A stretch of 5,351 nt of DNA from JAADDG01 sp964450755 (GTDB lineage: Bacteria; Campylobacterota; Campylobacteria; Campylobacterales; JAADDG01): contig CAYVDJ010000042.1 of assembly GCA_964450755.1 (NCBI GenBank), forward strand, positions 1-5,351. Reading direction: 5' to 3'. This document shows positions 1-5,351 of this stretch, piece after piece. Position 1 is the first letter of the stretch; the number at the start of each line of letters is the position of its first letter. A program made the position numbers and the translations under genes. Below the pieces are notes generated by a model. It did no database searches and was not told the DNA's origin. It saw only the letters and a list, made by a program, of their open reading frames with translations.

Positions 1-1065
1 GAAGAAAATATTGATCTTTTGATCGTTGCGGGAGATATTTTTGATACTGCCTCACCTCCTGTTTATGCCCAAAAACTCTATTATGATTTTTTATACAGAC
101 TTTCCATGACATCTTGTAAAAAAAGTATCATTACAGCCGGAAATCACGACTCCGTTTCGGTTTTGAACGCACCAAAAGATCTGTTGTCTCTTTTTAATAT
201 AGATGTTGTTACCGAAGAAGGAAAGATTATAGAATTTGAAGACATTCTCATCTGTGCGGTTCCCTATCTAAGAGAGAGAGTGATACTGCGATTTATTTCA
301 TCCCAAACATACAAAGAGAGCGAATCGGCTCTCATAAAAGGGATAAAAGAGCATTATGACTCCCTTTACAAAGAGGCAAAAAAGAGAAACAAAAACTCTA
401 TCATCATAGCAACAGGACATTTAAGCGTTTTAAACTCCGCCACAAGCGGGAGTGAAAAGGAGATCTATATAGGAAACCTTTCAACGATAGAGAGCGGTTT
501 TTTCTCAAAAAGATTTGATTATACGGCACTGGGACATCTTCACAAAGCCCAAAAAGCAGGAAGCGACAAAGTCAGATACAGCGGTTGTGTCATACCTTTG
601 AGTTTCAATGAGGCAAAATATGACAAATCGGTTCTTTTGACAGAAATAAAAAACAAGAAGATAGAAACAAAAGAGATAAAAATCCCTGTTTTTAGAAAAC
701 TGCTCTCCATAAAATCATCACCAAAAGAGATAGAAGAGAAACTGAAAAAATTAAAAGATACCAAAAATATCTGGTGTGAAGTTATTATCCAAGGAGATGA
801 AAAAGGGGAATTTGTCTATAAAGAGATAATCGAAAATGCCCAAAAATACGATACGGATATTTTGGCTGTCAAATATGAAAAAGATGAGATAAAACCTCTC
901 TCCTCATCAGAAATAGAGTATGAGTTGGAGAGTATCACGCCTCTTAAAGTATTTGAAAAACGGCTTGAAAACGAGGATTTTGAAGATGAAAAGCTGAAAA
1001 ATTCTCTTGTAACGCTTTTTAAAAAGGTATTGAACCAAACAGAGTTTGGAGAAGAAATGATATGA
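1..1065 (+). CDS. sbcD: Exonuclease SbcD, Mre11-type nuclease subunit of SbcCD (5' partial)
   Basis: This is the metallophosphoesterase-family nuclease subunit of SbcCD, an Mn-dependent nuclease that with SbcC cuts DNA hairpins and blocked double-strand ends in the cytoplasm. The reading frame is open from base 1, so the true start lies upstream. By comparison with E. coli SbcD about 35-40 N-terminal residues are missing, including the first metal-binding DxH motif. Counting the base-1 codon as residue 1, the remaining phosphoesterase motifs are all present: GDIFD (11-15, metal ligand Asp12), GNHD (47-50, Asn48/His49), GH (His140) and GHLH (His179, His181). IYIG and the PLSF segment near residue 200 are also typical of SbcD. 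The C-terminal part (about 220-354) is the less conserved capping and SbcC-contacting region. A TTG at 19 could be mistaken for a start, but conserved family sequence continues upstream of it. The stop overlaps the sbcC start by 4 nt. Identification is firm. Confidence 0.96.
   Translation, partial: EENIDLLIVAGDIFDTASPPVYAQKLYYDFLYRLSMTSCKKSIITAGNHDSVSVLNAPKDLLSLFNIDVVTEEGKIIEFEDILICAVPYLRERVILRFISSQTYKESESALIKGIKEHYDSLYKEAKKRNKNSIIIATGHLSVLNSATSGSEKEIYIGNLSTIESGFFSKRFDYTALGHLHKAQKAGSDKVRYSGCVIPLSFNEAKYDKSVLLTEIKNKKIETKEIKIPVFRKLLSIKSSPKEIEEKLKKLKDTKNIWCEVIIQGDEKGEFVYKEIIENAQKYDTDILAVKYEKDEIKPLSSSEIEYELESITPLKVFEKRLENEDFEDEKLKNSLVTLFKKVLNQTEFGEEMI
1048..1051 (+). promoter_or_regulatory. Probable ribosome binding site for sbcC
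   Basis: GGAG lies 10 nt before the ATG at 1062, inside the last codons of sbcD. The purine stretch continues as GAAGAA up to the start, so pairing with 16S rRNA could also use those bases. The spacing is slightly long. With the ATGA start/stop overlap this favours translational coupling of sbcC to sbcD, which would help keep the two subunits in proportion. Confidence 0.55.
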
Positions 1066-4000
1066 AAATATTAAAAGTCTCTATGCAAAATATCAACTCT
1101 TTAAAAGGATTTAATGAGATAGATTTTGAAAACTCTTTTGAAAACAGCGGTATTTTTGCGATAACAGGAGCTACCGGAGCAGGTAAAACAACCATCCTTG
1201 ATGCTATTTGCGCTTCCATGTACGGCAAAACTCCCCGCCTTTCAAATCTTCAGGAGCTTATGAGCAAACACACCGGAGATTTTTTTTGTGAAACCGAATT
1301 TGAAATCAAAGCAGAAAGATACAAAAGCAGATATTCGCTGAGAAGATCAAGAGGCAAAGCAGACGGTAAATTTCAGCCTCCGAAAATGGAGATAGCAAAA
1401 AGCAACGGAGAGATCATAGAAAATTCCATCTCAAAAGTACCCAAAAAGATAGAAGAGATAACGGGACTTGATTTTAACCGTTTTACAAGATCGATACTTC
1501 TGGCACAGGGAAATTTCGACGCTTTTTTGAAAGCAAACGAAAGCACAAAAGCCGAGCTTTTAGAGAAAATGACAGGTACCGACATCTATGCGAAACTCTC
1601 CCAAAAGGTTTTTGAAAAGCACAAAGAAAAAGATATAAACCTCAAACATCTAAAAGAGAGACTAAAAGAGGTGGAGATTTTAAGTCAGGAGGAGATCGAA
1701 AATCTAAATGAAAACAAAATCCTGACAGAAAAAAAGCGGACAAAATGCAAAGAAAAAATATCACACCTCAGAGAGACACTCTCATACCTAAAAAGAGTAG
1801 AGGAACTTGAGAATAAAATAAAAAATCTTCAAAAAGAAAAAACCGATTTTGAAAAAAAAGAGAAAACAGAAAAAAACAATCTCTCTATTTTGCAAAACGC
1901 TTTGAGGGCAAAAGAGATAAAGGGCGATTATGAAAAATACAAAGAGAGTTTAAATTATCTTGATGAACTCTCCAAAGAGATAAAAGATACCCAAAAAGAG
2001 ATAGATTGTCTCCTAAAAAAATTGGCAGAAAACAAAAAGATATATGAAGAGACAAAAACCAAAGAGGAAAATTTTATCAAAGTATTTGATGAAGAATCAA
2101 AAAAAATAACTCAGGCTTTGATGATAGAACAAAATATAGAAGAAAAAAAAAGGCAGATAGACAAAACTGTCCAAAAAGCAAAAATCCCTCTTGACAAAAA
2201 CAGAGAACGCCTCATCCCTTTTATAAAAAACGAGATAGACAAAAACAAAGACGATATCCTAAAACTTGATCAAATCCTAAACGAAACGGAAAAAATCATA
2301 CAACAAAGCAAAACAGAGATACAAAATATCCAATCCGTTTTCTCTCCTTCTCTTTTATCCACACTACGGGAAAAAAGAGAAGAGATAAACGAAAGAGGAA
2401 GCAATCTAAAAATTTTAAAAGAAAAGCTGATAGATATTGAAAATATCGACCTCTCTTTGGAAAAAAACAAAGAGCAAAAAGAACTCTCAGATATAAAACT
2501 CAAAGAGCTGAAAAAAGAGACAGAACATTATAAAAGTCTGATTCAACAACAAAAAAAACTTATCACGGAACTTGAAGAAAAAATCCGACTTGAAGAAAAG
2601 ATAATAAATTTGGAGGAAGAGAGAAAAAACCTAAAAGAGCACACTCCATGCCCTCTTTGCGGTTCTCTCTCCCATCCGTGGGCAAACCAAAATCCACCTG
2701 ATACAAGCAGAACAAAAAAGAGTCTAAAAGAGGAAAAAGCGCAATTTGAAAAAAACCAAAAGAGACTGAATGAACTAAAAACCCAAGCGGCAAGAAAAGA
2801 GAGTGATATAGAAAACATATCAAAAAACACAAAAGATCTCTTGCAAAAAAAGGACAATCTTCTAAAAGCCATAAAAGAGATAGATTCTTCTTTTAAAAAC
2901 AGCGATGCCGTGGAAAAAATTTTAAAGCAGTTACGAGAAGAGTTAAAAGAGATCATAAAAAAGATAAAAGAGTTGGAATCCGATGAAAACAGACTAAACG
3001 AGCTTCAAAAAACCGTATCAAAACAAAAGGAGAAACAAAGCAAAACAAATCTTGAAAAAGAGAAGATCAAACATCATCTAAACTCCCTTTCTGATGCCCA
3101 AAAAGAGCTACAAGAGGAGATAGAAGAGATAAAAAGCATGGAAAAAAGAAGATTTGACCTAATAAAAGAGAAAGATTTGAAACTTTATGAAAAAAATCTG
3201 AAATTTCAAAAAGACAAGCTTCATCATGATATCTCAAAAATTCAAGATACAATCACAGATATACAAAAAAATCTAAACTCAAAAGAGACAACATTAAAAG
3301 AGAATGAAAAGAGGATTGAAAAAGAGAAGAAAAAAAATGAAAAACTAAAAACGCTCTTTTTGGAGAAACTTCACAATAACAACATAAAAGATCAAAAAGA
3401 GTTTGAATCATTTTTGCTTGATGAAAAGAAAATTCAAACTCTTCAAGAGAGAAAAAAGAAACTAGAGGAGGAAAAGACCAAAATAGAGATCACTCTCAAA
3501 AACACGCAAGAAGAGTTAAAAAGACAAAAACGCACAACAGACAAACCAATAGAGGAGATAGAAAACTCTCTGAAAATGAATGAATACGAATACGAAAAAC
3601 TGACCGAAGAGTTTGCCAAAACAAAAGCCAAAATAGAGCAGGATAAAAAAGAGAGACAAAAAGCTTTAAGATACCAAAAAGAGTATGAAGAGGCAAAAGA
3701 GGAGTTTAGAAACTATGATATTCTAAATCATCTGATAGGCTCAAAAGACGGAAACAAATTCAGAAAATTCGCTCAGGGACTGACACTCGAATATCTGATA
3801 AATACGGCAAATCTTCATCTAAAAAAACTAAATGAAAGATATCGATTGCAAAGATCAAAAAATTCAAAAGACAAACTCGATATCACCGTTATAGATACCT
3901 ATCAGGCAGACACAAACCGATCTGTCGATACACTTTCGGGAGGAGAGAGTTTTATCGTCAGTCTTGCACTTGCTTTGGGATTATGCGATCTTGTAAGTCA

Positions 4001-4214
4001 CAAGATTGAGATCAAATCTCTCTTTTTGGATGAGGGATTTGGCAGTTTGGATCAAGAGACCCTCGAAAGCGTCCTGTCGGCTCTAAACACAATCAAAAAC
4101 AGCGGTAAAATGATAGGTATCATCTCTCATGTGGAAGCTTTGAAAGAGAGGATAGCAAAACAGATAAAAGTTATCAAACTATCAGGAGGAATAAGCAAGA
4201 TTGAAATCATCTAA
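1062..4214 (+). CDS. sbcC: SbcC, Rad50-type ATPase subunit of SbcCD nuclease
   Basis: This is the SMC/Rad50-like ATPase that controls the SbcD nuclease through ATP-driven dimerisation and DNA-end recognition. It is complete at 1050 aa, close to E. coli SbcC. Motifs in order are: Walker A GATGAGKT (36-43); Q-loop in LLAQGNFDAF (Gln149); a long charged Lys/Glu-rich coiled coil from about 185 to 510; the zinc-hook CPLC at the midpoint (Cys530, Cys533); the returning coil from about 560 to 880; the SbcC-typical GSKDG...KFAQGLTLEYL segment (from about 893); signature LSGGE (958-962); Walker B SLFLDE (Asp990, Glu991); D-loop GSLD (994-997); and switch His1023 in GIISHVE. All ATPase residues are intact. 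The ATG at 1062 overlaps the sbcD stop, and the conserved MKILK...N.NS.KG strand begins at once, so the start is well supported. The single CxxC hook implies that two SbcC molecules share one zinc ion, as known for the family. Confidence 0.98.
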   Translation: MKILKVSMQNINSLKGFNEIDFENSFENSGIFAITGATGAGKTTILDAICASMYGKTPRLSNLQELMSKHTGDFFCETEFEIKAERYKSRYSLRRSRGKADGKFQPPKMEIAKSNGEIIENSISKVPKKIEEITGLDFNRFTRSILLAQGNFDAFLKANESTKAELLEKMTGTDIYAKLSQKVFEKHKEKDINLKHLKERLKEVEILSQEEIENLNENKILTEKKRTKCKEKISHLRETLSYLKRVEELENKIKNLQKEKTDFEKKEKTEKNNLSILQNALRAKEIKGDYEKYKESLNYLDELSKEIKDTQKEIDCLLKKLAENKKIYEETKTKEENFIKVFDEESKKITQALMIEQNIEEKKRQIDKTVQKAKIPLDKNRERLIPFIKNEIDKNKDDILKLDQILNETEKIIQQSKTEIQNIQSVFSPSLLSTLREKREEINERGSNLKILKEKLIDIENIDLSLEKNKEQKELSDIKLKELKKETEHYKSLIQQQKKLITELEEKIRLEEKIINLEEERKNLKEHTPCPLCGSLSHPWANQNPPDTSRTKKSLKEEKAQFEKNQKRLNELKTQAARKESDIENISKNTKDLLQKKDNLLKAIKEIDSSFKNSDAVEKILKQLREELKEIIKKIKELESDENRLNELQKTVSKQKEKQSKTNLEKEKIKHHLNSLSDAQKELQEEIEEIKSMEKRRFDLIKEKDLKLYEKNLKFQKDKLHHDISKIQDTITDIQKNLNSKETTLKENEKRIEKEKKKNEKLKTLFLEKLHNNNIKDQKEFESFLLDEKKIQTLQERKKKLEEEKTKIEITLKNTQEELKRQKRTTDKPIEEIENSLKMNEYEYEKLTEEFAKTKAKIEQDKKERQKALRYQKEYEEAKEEFRNYDILNHLIGSKDGNKFRKFAQGLTLEYLINTANLHLKKLNERYRLQRSKNSKDKLDITVIDTYQADTNRSVDTLSGGESFIVSLALALGLCDLVSHKIEIKSLFLDEGFGSLDQETLESVLSALNTIKNSGKMIGIISHVEALKERIAKQIKVIKLSGGISKIEII
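4184..4189 (+). promoter_or_regulatory. Ribosome binding site supporting the TTG start at 4201
   Basis: A strong AGGAGG sits inside the final codons of sbcC, where it encodes part of Ser-Gly-Gly. It ends 11 nt before the TTG at 4201. In that frame a TAA stop at 4192-4194 rules out any start further upstream, and the next in-frame ATG (4249) would remove the first beta strand and a likely catalytic Glu. The site therefore decides the start, although its spacing is longer than usual. Confidence 0.65.
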
Positions 4215-4758
4215 AATCCTTTTCACAACCGCTCTTTTGGCAGAAGCGATGCCTGTTATAGAGAGATATAATCTGAAAATAACGGAAAAAAAACCGTTTA
4301 AGATATACAAAAACAGTGATATTTCTCTCATCATAAGCGGTATCGGGAAGATAAATTCAGCCGTTGCCACTACATTTTTGGCAAAAGAGTTTCAAAACTC
4401 CCCTGCTTTTGTAAACATAGGCATCTGCTCTTCAAAACAAAAAGAGAAACTTTATAAACTCTATCCCGTAAAAAGCGTGACAGACTTTGCAACTTCCAAA
4501 AAATTTATGCTAAAAAACAGAGGTGAATCTCTGCTCACAGTGGATAAAGAGGTTTCAAAAGGATTTGAAAATCTCCCCTGCTCTCTTATAGACATGGAAT
4601 CTTCTGGATTCTTTTTGGCTGCAAGAGTTTTCACAGATATAGAAAATATCAGAATATTCAAAGTCGTATCGGATCATTTGGACAGTACAACTCCCTCTTA
4701 CGAATTTGTTTACAAACTGATAAAAGAGAATATGGAAAAAATAGAGGAGATGATATGA
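4201..4758 (+). CDS. Compact nucleoside phosphorylase / MTA-SAH nucleosidase-like protein (PF01048-type)
   Basis: This is a predicted cytoplasmic enzyme of the purine nucleoside phosphorylase / MTAN fold, which cleaves N-glycosidic bonds of nucleosides. Visible landmarks are: an opening strand ILFTTALLAEAMPVI, with Glu15 where MTAN has its Glu12; SGIGKINSA (46-54), matching the SGIGK(V) loop of MTAN; VNIGICSS (71-78) at the phosphate/ribose loop; the LTVDK segment (112-116); IDMESSGF (130-137), with Met132-Glu133 matching the ribose-binding Met-Glu pair; and KVVSDHLD (154-161), with Asp158 matching the catalytic Asp. At 185 aa it is clearly shorter than usual members (about 230 aa), and the loss is mainly between the NIG loop and LTVDK. 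Substrate cannot be told: MTA/SAH, futalosine or another purine nucleoside are all possible. It starts at TTG, overlaps sbcC by 14 nt and ends in a 4-nt overlap with the next gene. Fold assignment is good; function is uncertain. Confidence 0.8.
   Translation: MKSSKILFTTALLAEAMPVIERYNLKITEKKPFKIYKNSDISLIISGIGKINSAVATTFLAKEFQNSPAFVNIGICSSKQKEKLYKLYPVKSVTDFATSKKFMLKNRGESLLTVDKEVSKGFENLPCSLIDMESSGFFLAARVFTDIENIRIFKVVSDHLDSTTPSYEFVYKLIKENMEKIEEMI
4744..4749 (+). promoter_or_regulatory. Ribosome binding site for the SDR gene
   Basis: GAGGAG lies 5 nt before the ATG at 4755, inside the last codons of the nucleosidase-like gene, where it encodes Glu-Glu. Spacing and strength are good. It is followed by the same ATGATATGA start/stop arrangement seen at the sbcD-sbcC junction, so the SDR gene is probably translated by coupling. 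Confidence 0.7.
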
Positions 4759-5351
4759 AAAGCGCCATCGTTACGGGAGGATCAAGCGGCATAGGACTTG
4801 AATGTGCCAAGATGCTGATAGATGAAGGCTACAAAGTCTATGCCGTTGCAAGAGATTTCAAAAAAAGCGGTTTTGATGATCCTTTTTTTATAAAAACAAA
4901 ATGCGATCTGACGCAGATAAAAGAGATAAAAGAACTTGAAAAAAGAATAGACAAAAAAGATCTCAAAATTCTCATAAACAATGCCGGGGTCGGATATTTC
5001 GCACCTCATGAAGAGCTTGATTTTGAAAAAATTAACAAAATGATAGATTTAAATCTCCGCTCTCCTCTTTTGATAACAAAACTTTTCCTGCGTTCTCTCA
5101 AACAAAACAGCGGATATATTTTCAATATAAACTCCATCTCCGCTTTGAAACCAAGCTTTTTCGGAGCTGTTTACGGAGCATCAAAAGCAGCTCTCAGACA
5201 CTTTGGAGTATCCCTTTTTGAAGAAGCCAGAAAAAGCGGTTTGAAAGTTGTCAATATAAATCCGGACTTTACAAAAACACCCTTTTTTGAAAATCTGAAC
5301 TTCTCTTACAGCGATGATCCTCTAAGCTATATAGAGCCATCCTGCATATCC
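4755..5351 (+). CDS. Short-chain dehydrogenase/reductase, SDR family (3' partial)
   Basis: This is a predicted soluble NAD(P)-dependent oxidoreductase with a Rossmann fold; its substrate is unknown. The first 199 residues are present and the frame is still open at the window end, so some tens of residues are probably missing. Classical SDR motifs are: TGGSSGIG (7-14) for dinucleotide binding; Arg33 after the second strand, which hints at NADPH preference (inference); CDLT (50-53), with Asp51 near the adenine; NNAG (75-78); Asn100 in DLN; catalytic Ser127 in NINSIS; and YGASK with Tyr140 and Lys144. The Asn-Ser-Tyr-Lys tetrad is complete. The usual PG motif after the sixth strand reads NPDFTKTPFF (169-178), with Asp in place of Gly. 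The ATG at 4755 overlaps the upstream stop by 4 nt and has a good ribosome binding site; the Rossmann motif begins at residue 7 as expected. Family assignment is firm, role unknown. Confidence 0.93.
   Translation, partial: MKSAIVTGGSSGIGLECAKMLIDEGYKVYAVARDFKKSGFDDPFFIKTKCDLTQIKEIKELEKRIDKKDLKILINNAGVGYFAPHEELDFEKINKMIDLNLRSPLLITKLFLRSLKQNSGYIFNINSISALKPSFFGAVYGASKAALRHFGVSLFEEARKSGLKVVNINPDFTKTPFFENLNFSYSDDPLSYIEPSCIS

Noticed and set aside
2649..2660. CPLC motif as a possible separate zinc-finger or thioredoxin-like site
   Set aside because: It sits at the exact middle of the SbcC coiled coil, where the Rad50/SbcC zinc hook belongs, so it needs no other explanation.
2543..2956. Minus-strand open frame of 137 codons opposite the sbcC coiled coil
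   Set aside because: It is rich in Ser and Phe because it is the complement of Lys/Glu codons, has no recognisable domain, and lies wholly inside a well-supported sbcC. The other minus-strand frames in sbcD, sbcC and the downstream genes are the same kind of shadow.
1900..3700. Recurring AAAAGAGATAAAAGAG-like words as a possible repeat array or CRISPR
   Set aside because: The words have irregular spacing, stay in frame and encode Lys-Glu-Ile-type coil residues. There are no constant repeats separated by unique spacers.
4381..4560. A frameshift or internal deletion making the nucleosidase-like gene a pseudogene
   Set aside because: The frame is continuous, landmarks on both sides are in register in the same frame, and the start/stop couplings on both ends are intact. 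A natural short form fits better, though I could not align it to homologs.
4782..5009. Minus-strand open frame of 75 codons near the window end
   Set aside because: It is antisense to the SDR gene, whose Rossmann, NNAG and YxxxK motifs are clear on the plus strand.
1..5351. Promoters, terminators, tRNA or other RNA genes between the coding regions
   Set aside because: There is no intergenic space in the window; every junction is an overlap. I saw no convincing stem-loop followed by a T run on the plus strand.

Overview
The window looks like ordinary chromosomal DNA from an A+T-rich bacterium. The codon choice (many AAA, AGA, ATA and GAA codons) and the types of protein suggest a Campylobacterota (epsilonproteobacterial) relative such as a Sulfurimonas-like organism. 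That placement is an impression from composition and protein style; no marker gene here proves it.

The layout is one tightly packed run of four plus-strand genes with no intergenic space. In order they are: the 3' part of sbcD (1-1065, start cut off by the window edge); a complete sbcC (1062-4214); a short nucleoside phosphorylase / MTA-SAH-nucleosidase-like gene (4201-4758, TTG start); and the 5' part of a short-chain dehydrogenase/reductase gene (4755-5351, end cut off). Neighbouring genes overlap by 4, 14 and 4 nt, and each internal start has a purine-rich Shine-Dalgarno stretch inside the end of the gene before it. This is the pattern of one polycistronic, translationally coupled operon. 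Any promoter or terminator lies outside the window.

SbcD (Mre11-type nuclease) and SbcC (Rad50-type ATPase with a zinc-hook coiled coil) form the SbcCD complex, which processes DNA ends, hairpins and protein-blocked breaks. The two downstream genes look metabolic: a predicted N-glycosidase or phosphorylase of the PF01048 fold, and an NAD(P)-dependent oxidoreductase. No sequence feature ties them to DNA repair, and co-transcription is the only link.

I found no mobile element, CRISPR array, RNA gene or clearly new system. The points most worth a second look are the unusually compact nucleosidase-like protein, its coupling to sbcDC, its TTG start with a long overlap, and the repeated start/stop junction that makes two unrelated proteins end in the same residues.
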